Part shown: piece after piece, positions 1 through 6,650 of the stretch | Layout: each line of letters opens with the position of its first letter | Position numbering within the stretch: the first letter of the stretch is position 1 | Source of the DNA: UBA7662 sp041688385 | Lineage (GTDB): Bacteria > Bacteroidota > Bacteroidia > UBA7662 | DNA: 14,097 nucleotides | NCBI GenBank assembly: GCA_041688385.1 | Contig: JBDNIH010000271.1 | Coordinates: 1 to 14,097 of the forward strand | Direction of reading: 5' to 3' | The notes under the pieces: model-generated | Databases searched by the model: none | Told to the model about the DNA's origin: nothing | The model's input: the letters and a program-made list of their open reading frames with translations, nothing else | Translations under genes and position numbers: made by a program

Positions 1-1298
1 CCTGGTGCAATGGCCAACCATTGATAGGTGACGGCTTGGCTGCCAGCCGAAGATGTACTCCACCGGATTGTTGTGGTTTGAGAACCCGACCCAGTTACGG
101 GCAGTATAGTGAAGTTGGGAGGTGTAAGTAGATTGAAGTTGGTCAAGTTCACTGTAACAGTTCCTCTGCGGATGTCGATATTAAAGCTGTTTGAATAGGC
201 AGTGTCGGCGCCAGCGATGGTACGAATACGCCATACACCCGCTACTGTATCGCCAATAGCGACTGAAAGTGAAGCGAGTGCAGTGTTGAGTTGTCCATAA
301 TTCAGGGTGAGACTGGTGTCTGCCCCACTGTTATTGGCTGTTAGACTGAGTAGTGGATTGTTGAAATTACCAGCAGCTCTGTTGGCCAACTGCCAGGTGT
401 AGCTTGGCGCGGCACTGGCATTTCTTGCCGACGACCAAAGGAGGTTAGTGGTGGTGGTGTTTGGGCCGTTTACATTTAAAAAAGTGCCGTTTGGTGGACT
501 AATTAAATTTGAACCGCTCAGTGTAGGCGCAAGCAGATTCCAGCTATCTCGGGCTATAATGCCATCCACGGTGATGTTCTGCGTTGCAGCATATTGGCGT
601 AAAGCTATCATTTGAACGGCATTTAAATCGGAACCAGTGCCAGCCAAGGGGCCGATTGCTGGGGTGGCTGGCTCATTGGTAATATTGCTGCCGTCGGTAA
701 ATACATACAGGCTCACAGAATCATTTAAGGCACCTGTTACGATTTGGTATTTTACCACAACCAAATAGGTTTGGGCTGTATCTAGATTCAGTAAAGTGGT
801 ATCGCCGCCAACCGAAGATGAATTGAAAGAGAGGCCTAATTTGTATTGTCCTGGATTTGGACCAGGGACAATAAACGTACGCGCTCTAAAAGCTGTGCTC
901 GTAGAAGTGAATATTGGTGCCGCAACATTGGTATACTCTCCCAAATGGAAAAAAAAGCCGCTATTGACGGTTGATACTACACCATTCACTCTTAAGAGGA
1001 AGGAAGCATAAACGTTTCCGGAGGTTGGATAACTAGAAAAGGGACGGTTTTCATCGGCACCCGTATTGTTTACAGCGGCTGCGTTTCCGATACCACTGCC
1101 TAAATAAGGTGTGGTGGACCAACTTAATCCAGTACTGGTCACTTTGATTGGGTTTGTTGTTGCAGCACTGTGGCCATACCAGCCGTTATTTTGGAGCAGC
1201 GAGTCGGCGGGGTAGCTGAAGTTTTCGGTCAATAAGACTTGCCCGTTGACCGTTAGAACGGTCAGAAGCAAAAATGCTAAGCTGTATAATTTATTCAT
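1..1298 (-). CDS. Partial secreted protein: jelly-roll-like N-terminal domain plus Ig/Fn3-like repeats
   Basis: The first 432 codons of a leftward gene are present; the frame stays open through the window edge, so the C-terminus is missing. The ATG at 1298 is followed by a signal peptide (about residues 1-20, hydrophobic core, cleavage near NGQ). Residues about 20-262 are a beta-rich domain containing ENFSYP, GWYGHS, STAFRARTF and TYLVVVKY. They match the N-terminal domain of the protein at 13035-14078 at well over half of positions by eye. That domain resembles secreted concanavalin/jelly-roll modules of Bacteroidota, but no catalytic residues can be named. From residue 263 an Ig/Fn3-like unit of 125 residues begins and starts again at 388 (paired SPPNG/TPPNF, TTT..W and Y.W motifs). 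A T9SS sorting domain would be expected beyond the edge but is not seen. Two GATACCAGTT copies lie 56-88 bp upstream, suggesting control by the neighbouring MocR regulator. Function is unknown; surface binding or adhesion is an inference. Confidence 0.85.
   Translation of the reverse strand, partial: MNKLYSLAFLLLTVLTVNGQVLLTENFSYPADSLLQNNGWYGHSAATTNPIKVTSTGLSWSTTPYLGSGIGNAAAVNNTGADENRPFSSYPTSGNVYASFLLRVNGVVSTVNSGFFFHLGEYTNVAAPIFTSTSTAFRARTFIVPGPNPGQYKLGLSFNSSSVGGDTTLLNLDTAQTYLVVVKYQIVTGALNDSVSLYVFTDGSNITNEPATPAIGPLAGTGSDLNAVQMIALRQYAATQNITVDGIIARDSWNLLAPTLSGSNLISPPNGTFLNVNGPNTTTTNLLWSSARNASAAPSYTWQLANRAAGNFNNPLLSLTANNSGADTSLTLNYGQLNTALASLSVAIGDTVAGVWRIRTIAGADTAYSNSFNIDIRRGTVTVNLTNFNLLTPPNFTILPVTGSGSQTTTIRWSTSSAGSQAVTYQWLAIAP
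3..512 (-). repeat. Tandem Ig/Fn3-like domain repeats within the partial secreted protein
   Basis: One complete repeat unit (138-512, residues 263-387) and the start of a second (3-137, residues 388-432) can be aligned. Both begin NLxxPPN, continue with a V-G turn and a TTT stretch, then W-S, and reach YxWxLA or YQWLA about 40 residues in. The period is 125 residues. The copies are diverged in DNA and protein, so this is an old domain duplication rather than a recent tandem array. The array probably continues past the edge. Confidence 0.65.
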
Positions 1299-1353
1299 AG
1301 GGCGGATTTTAGAAAAACTCCCTGCAATCTTCAATAAAACCGAAACACAATGT

Positions 1354-1363
1354 GATACCAGTT
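1354..1363 (+). promoter_or_regulatory. Candidate MocR operator, copy 1 (GATACCAGTT)
   Basis: This is an exact 10-bp direct repeat of 1377-1386, with starts 23 bp apart (about two helical turns). The core ATACCA is the half-site I recall for Bacillus subtilis GabR, the type member of MocR-family regulators. It sits just upstream of the secreted-protein gene and next to a mocR-like gene that carries the same motif in its own upstream region. Confidence 0.6.
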
Positions 1364-1392
1364 AAAATAAAATACAGATACCAGTTCCCAAA
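1362..1392 (-). promoter_or_regulatory. Possible Bacteroidota sigma-A type promoter for the partial secreted-protein gene
   Basis: On the minus strand TTTG (1389-1392) is followed, after 19 nt, by TATTTTAA (1362-1369). The known Bacteroidota consensus is TTTG, a spacer of about 19-21 nt, then TAnnTTTG. Here the -33 element is exact and the -7 element matches TAnnTT but not the final TG. One GATACCAGTT copy lies in the spacer and the other abuts the downstream side of the -7 element, an arrangement suited to repression. The match is imperfect and the region is AT-rich, so this call is tentative. Confidence 0.35.
1377..1386 (+). promoter_or_regulatory. Candidate MocR operator, copy 2 (GATACCAGTT)
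   Basis: This is the second exact copy of the repeat, in the same orientation as 1354-1363. It falls between the proposed -33 and -7 elements of the secreted-protein promoter. A direct-repeat pair is the usual binding layout for dimeric MocR regulators with a domain-swapped aminotransferase-like dimer. Confidence 0.6.
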
Positions 1393-1440
1393 GGGGGCTG
1401 ACTCTTTTGTGTACAAGATTAAAAAGTATTTATGCCCAAT

Positions 1441-2943
1441 TCACTTTTCTTGCAGGAATTGCAGAAGCTGACCAATCTTCTGCTTGATAACTACTGGCCT
1501 TACGGTACTATAGCCCAAAATTAATCCGGTTTGTGCTGGTTGCTCAATGTAGCACTTACTTAACGGATAGGTGGCCAAGTCATTTTTGTCGAGTAATTCG
1601 CTGAGTTGACGCTCTTCTGCCACACTTTTAGATTTATTAAAGTGTGCTACAAAGTGTAAACTATTAAATACTTGTTCGTCGATGTGCATGCTTGGGTTGT
1701 TTTCGGCGAAATATTTTTTGAAATACACGGCACGTTCCTGAGCTACTTCACTCAGGTTTTTCAGGTGCTGAAAAAGGTAGTTTTTTTCAATAAACTGACC
1801 CATCACCATTTGTACTGATGGCGATACGAAACGGTGTGAATGCTCTTGTAGGGCTTCAATCACTTGGACAAGGTGCTGCGGCAAAATCATGTAACCGAGA
1901 CGAATAGATGGGTAAAGTAAACGATTGAACGTGCCGAGGTAAATAGTGCGGTTTTCTTTATCGAGGCTAAAAAGGGTGGGCAAATTGTTTTTTAAATTCC
2001 CCATTTCATGCTCATAATCGTTTTCGATTATGAGTGCCTTATGTTTCGATGCCCAGCTCAGTAGTTCTAGCCGCCTTTGCAGACTCATTTTAATGCCCAA
2101 TGGATAATGATCGGAGGGTGTTACATGTATAAGTTTGGGGCTGTGTTGTGCTACCGCATCGAGTGCGGCCATGTCTATGCCTTCGCTATTAATAGGTATG
2201 GGCAAGAGTTTTGCCAAGCTGCTTTTAAAGATAGAATGGACGTTTGGAAAGGTAGGGTCTTCGAGGACTACTCCGTCATTTTTGTCTATTAGGGCGTTGA
2301 CTACTAAATATATAGACTGCAATGAGCCTGAAACAATGACAACTTGTTCAGGCGCACATTTAATGTTTCTACTAACATTGAGGTAGTTACAGATATGTGT
2401 TTTCAATAATTCAGAACCTGTAGATTGGCCGTAGGATAAATCTGAGGCCTTAATATACCGCCAGTAGGTATTGAGTAAGTTTTTCCATTGATTGATGGGG
2501 AAAATATCAATGGGTGGAAGACCGGGCTTGAAGGCGATGGCCGTATTATTTTGCCGATTCAGTATGCTTATATTTTTTAAAAAGGAGGTGCCTTTTTCCG
2601 AGAAAGAAGGGTAGGCATCCTTACCTAAGGTGGTATTGGTTGGGTTTTGTTTTTTATTTTGAAGCTCCGAAAAAACCCTGTATCCTGAGCCTGCCTTGGC
2701 TTTTATGAGCTTTTCTAAGATTAAAAGTTCGAATGCTTTGATGACCGTGGTTCGCGAGATTTCGAGTGAGTCGGCCAGACTACGCGTTGATGGAATGACC
2801 CAATGGTGAGGTAATTCTTGTCTTTGGATACAAGTTTTAATCGCCTTGTAGAGAACAATATATTTGTTGTCCGTAAGCATTTTGTTTTGCTGGATGAACG
2901 CATGGGCAATGCGCTCTGTAGCAAATTCGTAATTGGTATTCAT
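1441..2943 (-). CDS. MocR/GabR-type transcriptional regulator (GntR wHTH fused to aminotransferase-like domain), lacking the PLP lysine
   Basis: The 500-residue length is typical of MocR regulators. A GntR winged helix lies at about residues 25-92 (PSTRSLADSL, ISRTTVIKAFELL, GSGYRVF). A basic, Asn-rich linker follows, then a fold-type I aminotransferase domain from about 135 (FKPGLPPIDIFP, VSGSLQSIYLV, TPSDHYPLG, ENDYEHE, GTFNRLLYPSIRLGY). Asp309 and Tyr310 match the residues that contact the PLP ring nitrogen and O3'. The Schiff-base lysine (GTFSK in GabR, Lys312) is replaced by Arg341 in GTFNR, so covalent PLP binding is unlikely. The gene is divergent from a hydrolase/transporter pair, with 59 bp between starts. 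A copy of the ATACCAGTT motif lies 11 bp before its own ATG, which suggests autoregulation and control of both neighbours. The effector is unknown; the hydrolase and carboxylate carrier next door hint at an organic acid or ester, which is inference. Confidence 0.9.
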   Translation of the reverse strand: MNTNYEFATERIAHAFIQQNKMLTDNKYIVLYKAIKTCIQRQELPHHWVIPSTRSLADSLEISRTTVIKAFELLILEKLIKAKAGSGYRVFSELQNKKQNPTNTTLGKDAYPSFSEKGTSFLKNISILNRQNNTAIAFKPGLPPIDIFPINQWKNLLNTYWRYIKASDLSYGQSTGSELLKTHICNYLNVSRNIKCAPEQVVIVSGSLQSIYLVVNALIDKNDGVVLEDPTFPNVHSIFKSSLAKLLPIPINSEGIDMAALDAVAQHSPKLIHVTPSDHYPLGIKMSLQRRLELLSWASKHKALIIENDYEHEMGNLKNNLPTLFSLDKENRTIYLGTFNRLLYPSIRLGYMILPQHLVQVIEALQEHSHRFVSPSVQMVMGQFIEKNYLFQHLKNLSEVAQERAVYFKKYFAENNPSMHIDEQVFNSLHFVAHFNKSKSVAEERQLSELLDKNDLATYPLSKCYIEQPAQTGLILGYSTVRPVVIKQKIGQLLQFLQEK

Positions 2944-2953
2944 CTATTTTCAG

Positions 2954-2962
2954 AACTGGTAT
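2954..2962 (-). promoter_or_regulatory. Candidate MocR operator in the divergent regulator/hydrolase region (ATACCAGTT)
   Basis: Nine of the ten bases of the repeat found at 1354 and 1377 recur here, on the opposite strand relative to those copies. The site lies 11 bp upstream of the regulator ATG and about 40 bp upstream of the hydrolase ATG. It is just downstream of a possible regulator -7 element, so bound protein could block regulator transcription. No second full copy is visible in this short gap. Confidence 0.55.
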
Positions 2963-2964
2963 GA

Positions 2965-2996
2965 CGAATTTAGCTGATTATAGCCGTTTTTGGAAA
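2965..2996 (-). promoter_or_regulatory. Possible promoter of the MocR-type regulator gene
   Basis: On the minus strand TTTC (2993-2996) is followed by a 20-nt spacer and TAAATTCG (2965-2972). This is one mismatch from each element of the Bacteroidota TTTG / TAnnTTTG consensus. It ends 21 nt before the ATG, and the candidate operator lies immediately downstream of it. No equally good promoter was found for the rightward hydrolase gene in the same 59-bp gap. Confidence 0.35.
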
Positions 2997-3002
2997 TGCT
3001 AA

Positions 3003-3941
3003 ATGAATGTCAACTCTATCCCCAAACGGTTGTTTAAAAGAACGACGAAACTTATTGTTTTTGCCTTAGCAATTACGGTGCTGCAAGCCTGTAAGAAAGA
3101 AAGTGCCAATCCACTGGGTTCTGAGTGGCAGGGCAGTGGAGTAGAAAATTTTTCCGACTACGAGCCTCAGGCAAATAAACGTATTCGACTTTTCTATTAC
3201 GTTCCACAAGGTGCAACTGCAACTATGCCCATTGTTTTCGTATTTCATGGTGCCGAGCGGGATGCGATGGGTTATAGGAACGCCATTGTCAGTAAAGCCA
3301 ATGAACATCGATTTATAGCGATTGTACCGGAGTTCTCAGAGCTAAATTTCCCAGGTGGGAGTGGGTATCAGATTGGGAATGTATATATCGACGGCGACGT
3401 GCCAACACCAGCAACGCTTAATGTGGAAGTACAATGGTCGTTATCGTTGGTAGAACCTATTTTCGCTTTTGTAAAAAACAAGACTAAAAATAACAACGAA
3501 AAATACCATATCATCGGACATTCGGGTGGCGCGCAGTTTGCGCATCGTTTTTTGTTTTTTAAGCCGGCTGCCCGTTATGATCATGTTGTGCTTTCTGCTG
3601 CGGGTTGGTATACTGCTACCGATATGCAGACAGCTTTTCCTTATGGATTTCAGACATCTCCTTTGCAGAGCCTTGATTTAGCACCCCTATTTTTGAAAAA
3701 AATCATCGTGCAAGTAGGTACCGCTGATAACAACCCGAATTCTTTGAGTTTACGTAGAAATGCACAAGCAGATTTACAGGGTTTGCATCGATTAGCCCGT
3801 GCCCAATATTTTTACAATAAAGCCCAACAAAAGGCGACAGCGTTGGCTACGCCATTCGCTTGGGAATTGGCACTTATTCCAGGTTTGGATCATAGTTATG
3901 AAGATGCCATCGGTTATTCGGCAGATTTGCTCTTTAATTAA
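3003..3941 (+). CDS. Alpha/beta-hydrolase lipoprotein (esterase-like)
   Basis: The 312-residue product has a basic N-terminus and a hydrophobic stretch ending in the lipobox VLQAC, with Cys30 as the lipidation site, so it is a predicted periplasmic or outer-membrane lipoprotein. An alpha/beta-hydrolase domain follows. VFVFHGAE near residue 80 forms the oxyanion region. The nucleophile elbow GHSGG has Ser174. Asp242 (GTADNN) and His297 (PGLDHS) fit the rest of the triad, with usual order and spacing. The fold resembles PHB-depolymerase and acetyl-xylan-esterase-like families, but substrate cannot be read from sequence. It is followed after 31 nt by the DASS carrier gene with no terminator between, so the two are probably co-transcribed. 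A simple reading is release of a carboxylate from an ester, followed by uptake; this is inference. No clear Shine-Dalgarno precedes the ATG, which is normal for Bacteroidota. Confidence 0.88.
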   Translation: MNVNSIPKRLFKRTTKLIVFALAITVLQACKKESANPLGSEWQGSGVENFSDYEPQANKRIRLFYYVPQGATATMPIVFVFHGAERDAMGYRNAIVSKANEHRFIAIVPEFSELNFPGGSGYQIGNVYIDGDVPTPATLNVEVQWSLSLVEPIFAFVKNKTKNNNEKYHIIGHSGGAQFAHRFLFFKPAARYDHVVLSAAGWYTATDMQTAFPYGFQTSPLQSLDLAPLFLKKIIVQVGTADNNPNSLSLRRNAQADLQGLHRLARAQYFYNKAQQKATALATPFAWELALIPGLDHSYEDAIGYSADLLFN

Positions 3942-3972
3942 AGTTTTCTAAAAAGCTTCAACAGCTCATTCC

Positions 3973-5421
3973 ATGAAATTGACTAAAAAGACCATCGGAT
4001 TGTGGCTTGGGCCTCTGTTGTTCGTGCTGATAAATTATGGCATGGATTTGCCAGGACTGGGGCCGCAGGCGCGGGCAGTTTTGGCTGGTGCGGCATGGAT
4101 GGCGGTATGGTGGATTACAGAAGCTATCCACATTGCTGCAACCGCGCTTTTACCCATAGTCCTTTTCCCGCTGACGGGCGGTTTAAGTTTGTCGAGTACC
4201 ACGGCTATGTATGGTCACCAATATATCTTTTTGTTTTTGGGAGGATTCATACTTGCCATTGCCATTGAAAAATGGAATTTGCATCGCCGCATAGCCCTAA
4301 ATATTATTGCTTTGGTAGGTACAGATGTGCGTTTTATTATTTTAGGTTTTATGCTGGCGACAGCTTTTTTATCGATGTGGATATCCAATACAGCTGCTGC
4401 CGTAATGCTGCTCCCCGTAGGAATGGCTATCGTAAGCCAATTGAGGGATAATCCACTTACCAATGAAAATGAAAACGCCTTATTTGGTAAAGCGCTCATG
4501 CTGGCCATTGCTTATGCCGCATCCATAGGAGGTATGGCCACTTTGATTGGCACGCCGCCTAATTTGGTCATGGCGGGGGTAATTAAAGAGACGTATGGGA
4601 TAGAAATCTCCTTTCTACAGTGGTTTTTATTGGCTTTTCCAATCAGCGTGTTTTTGCTGTTGTTTTGTTGGTGGTATCTGACAAGTGTGGCTTTTAAATT
4701 TGAACAAAAAATCTTTCCAGGCAGTAAAGCCGAAGTGCAAAGGCAACTGGCTGCTTTGGGTAAAATGTCAGTCCCAGAGCAACGTGTACTTATCGTATTT
4801 GTCTTTATGGCAGTGGCTTGGATCAGCAGGTCATTCATTCTGGTGAAGCTTTTGCCGGGTATCGACGATACCATTATCGCCATAATGGGTGCTTTGGTAC
4901 TCTTTTTATTGCCGGGAGAAAAGAGCAAGTCACTGGTCAGTTGGGACGACACGCATAAACTACCTTGGGGGATTATTATTTTGTTTGGTGGTGGCATCGC
5001 TTTGGCGACAGGATTTGAAGAAAGTGGCTTAGCAATGTGGATTGGAAACAGTTTGAGTGCCTTGCAAACGGTGCCATTTTGGTTGCTGCTATTGCTGTTG
5101 GTAGCAAGCGTTAATTTTCTGACCGAAATCACCTCTAATTTGGCCACCACCGCTATGATACTGCCCGTGCTCGTATCGATTGCAGCGACAATGCAAGTGC
5201 ATCCGTTTTATCTGGTGATGGGGGCTTCGTTGGCAGCTTCCTGTGCATTTATGCTACCGGTAGCAACCCCACCCAATGCAGTTGTCTTTGGATCAGGCTA
5301 TCTCAAGATGGAGGAAATGGTGAAACACGGCTTTTGGATGAATGTAATCTCCATACTTATTGTGACACTGGCTATATACTTCCTGTTGCCGCTTATTTGG
5401 GATTTGCAATTGATTGATTAG
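3973..5421 (+). CDS. DASS/SLC13 family anion (di- or tricarboxylate):sodium symporter
   Basis: The 482-residue, strongly hydrophobic inner-membrane protein has about 11 membrane segments in two inverted repeats. The family motifs are visible: SNT at 138-140 followed by AAAVMLLP, GTPPN at 193-197, a second SN motif at 388-390 (TSNLATT), and ATPPNA at 431-436. In VcINDY-type carriers the two SN(T) motifs bind substrate carboxylate and Na+. Here the third residue of the second motif is Leu rather than Thr. Likely substrates are succinate, malate, fumarate, aspartate or a related dianion; sulfate or phosphate cannot be excluded. The gene follows the hydrolase gene by 31 nt and ends tail to tail with the leftward operon, its TAG overlapping the opposing TAA by 4 nt. 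Regulation by the divergent MocR protein is inferred from operator position. Confidence 0.9.
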   Translation: MKLTKKTIGLWLGPLLFVLINYGMDLPGLGPQARAVLAGAAWMAVWWITEAIHIAATALLPIVLFPLTGGLSLSSTTAMYGHQYIFLFLGGFILAIAIEKWNLHRRIALNIIALVGTDVRFIILGFMLATAFLSMWISNTAAAVMLLPVGMAIVSQLRDNPLTNENENALFGKALMLAIAYAASIGGMATLIGTPPNLVMAGVIKETYGIEISFLQWFLLAFPISVFLLLFCWWYLTSVAFKFEQKIFPGSKAEVQRQLAALGKMSVPEQRVLIVFVFMAVAWISRSFILVKLLPGIDDTIIAIMGALVLFLLPGEKSKSLVSWDDTHKLPWGIIILFGGGIALATGFEESGLAMWIGNSLSALQTVPFWLLLLLLVASVNFLTEITSNLATTAMILPVLVSIAATMQVHPFYLVMGASLAASCAFMLPVATPPNAVVFGSGYLKMEEMVKHGFWMNVISILIVTLAIYFLLPLIWDLQLID

Positions 5422-6635
5422 AAGGCAATCTGCATCATAAATTCAAATACAGTCGTGTTTATTCCAGCTGTGCTGCTCAAATAGGTGAAAGCAGTTTGTG
5501 CCTTCAGGTTGTGACCTTTAAAGTAGCGGGTAAGTCCGAGGGTGTAACTGTCGGTACCGGCCATTAGACTATTGGTATAGTTAGCAAATTCGGGTAAAGA
5601 TTGTCCATAACGCAAATCAAAGCTGTAGCCCTGCATGCTGACATAGCCCAATTGTGCGTTAAAACTGTTACCTAAGAACAAATAGCTGCTAATTTGCTGC
5701 GGCGCGAGTAACAAAACAGCACTTGAATCGGCATAATTTTCGCCAAGTCCGGCTGCGGTTGCATTGCCATATTCCATCAAAAGAGAAAAGCCCTTATATT
5801 TTGCTAAGGCGTCTATATAAAGCTGGCGGTAGTTCGGCAGACTGACTTTCCCATCTTTGTTGTAGAGTGTGAAGTCGGCATGACCTTCACCCAAACTGTT
5901 GCTTGCGCCCTGGTTAACACTTAAGGCTGATCCTACAACTATTTTGAGTGTTTCTTCGTGTTTTAGGTCGGCACTGTAAAGGTCGTTGCCTGCTGTGAAA
6001 AACCCCATTGGATAAAGATCCAAGCGGCCACCATATTTTAATCCACCCATATCGGTATCTCTTGAATCTACGCCAAAAGAATTACGGCCATCACCTGAGG
6101 TGATAGCGAACATGGGGACGATGCCGAAGGATTCACCAAAACGACTTTCGATAAATAGGCCAAATTCACGGCCGGTTCTACTGAGTTGTTCGCTCAATAG
6201 ACCGCGCTCCGTAAATTGTAAGCGGTCTTCGCGGTACAACATCTCTCGGTTATTGACAAAGTTTTGTTTTTGACCAAAAGTAATTGTCAGAAAATCATAA
6301 GGGTGGTAAGCTACCCAAGCATCCAGTAAAGGGCGTTGTTCACTGAAATTGGTTTGGATAAGAAAGCTTACTTTTTCTTCTGCCGCGCTTCCACTTAGTC
6401 GGAAATAGGTTCTTTTGGCGTTGAAAAAATGGTCCGCGTTATTGTTCTCTACTTTTTTATAGAGATAGGTGGGTTGTATGAAGCCGCCCAACTGGAAAAG
6501 ATAGGCGCCATTATTAAATGACAAATTCAGACCATTATCGGCATCCATTACCGGGTTATTGCGCATTTTAACAGCTTGCGCCTGGGCACCGAATAGGCTG
6601 CCGCTGAAGAGTAAAAGGAGGATATATTTTTTCAT
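5418..6635 (-). CDS. Porin_O_P-type outer-membrane beta-barrel (second porin of the operon)
   Basis: The 405-residue product has a Sec signal peptide (residues 1-20, cleavage near AQAQ). The mature protein is rich in alternating hydrophobic/aromatic strands and ends in Phe, the usual BAM recognition signature. Family-like motifs include LFQLGGFIQP near 46-55, FGQKQNFVNNRE (120-131), GREFGLFIESRF (155-166) and SGDGRNSFG (180-188); these line up with the porin at 8183-9502. Porin_O_P proteins are named after phosphate/polyphosphate-selective OprO/OprP, but in Bacteroidota they serve many solutes, so phosphate selectivity should not be assumed. It lies 15 nt after the M14 peptidase gene and is the last gene of the operon. 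Its TAA overlaps the opposing carrier's TAG. Confidence 0.85.
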   Translation of the reverse strand: MKKYILLLLFSGSLFGAQAQAVKMRNNPVMDADNGLNLSFNNGAYLFQLGGFIQPTYLYKKVENNNADHFFNAKRTYFRLSGSAAEEKVSFLIQTNFSEQRPLLDAWVAYHPYDFLTITFGQKQNFVNNREMLYREDRLQFTERGLLSEQLSRTGREFGLFIESRFGESFGIVPMFAITSGDGRNSFGVDSRDTDMGGLKYGGRLDLYPMGFFTAGNDLYSADLKHEETLKIVVGSALSVNQGASNSLGEGHADFTLYNKDGKVSLPNYRQLYIDALAKYKGFSLLMEYGNATAAGLGENYADSSAVLLLAPQQISSYLFLGNSFNAQLGYVSMQGYSFDLRYGQSLPEFANYTNSLMAGTDSYTLGLTRYFKGHNLKAQTAFTYLSSTAGINTTVFEFMMQIAF

Positions 6636-6650
6636 GAGAAAGCTGCTTTC

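Larger units (their letters stand above)
1299..1440 (-). promoter_or_regulatory. 142-bp regulatory gap upstream of the partial secreted-protein gene
   Basis: This is the longest gene-free stretch. It separates the stop of the MocR-type regulator (1441) from the start of the secreted-protein gene (1298), both leftward. It holds two exact direct repeats of GATACCAGTT (1354-1363 and 1377-1386) and a possible Bacteroidota-type promoter. It also contains a short CCCAAAGGG palindrome near 1387-1395, too small to call a terminator. No ORF or RNA gene is visible. Confidence 0.6.

Noticed and set aside
796..1011. 71-codon rightward open frame
   Set aside because: It is antisense to the partial secreted protein, whose minus-strand frame is continuous and has a clear paralogue at 13035-14078.
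1171..1187. Additional ATACCAG matches inside the two paralogous secreted-protein genes (near 1179 and 13944)
   Set aside because: They match only 7 bases of the operator, lie in coding sequence, and encode the conserved GWYxHS-type segment in both paralogues, so protein conservation explains them.
1387..1397. CCCAAAGGG palindrome after the MocR-type gene as a terminator
   Set aside because: The stem is only three base pairs and is not followed by a T-run on the transcribed strand. It overlaps the candidate -33 element instead.
4512..5150. 212-codon open frame antisense to the DASS carrier
   Set aside because: It lies wholly within a well-supported carrier gene on the other strand, its translation is rich in Ser, Lys and Asn with no recognisable domain, and it mirrors the codon pattern of the real gene.
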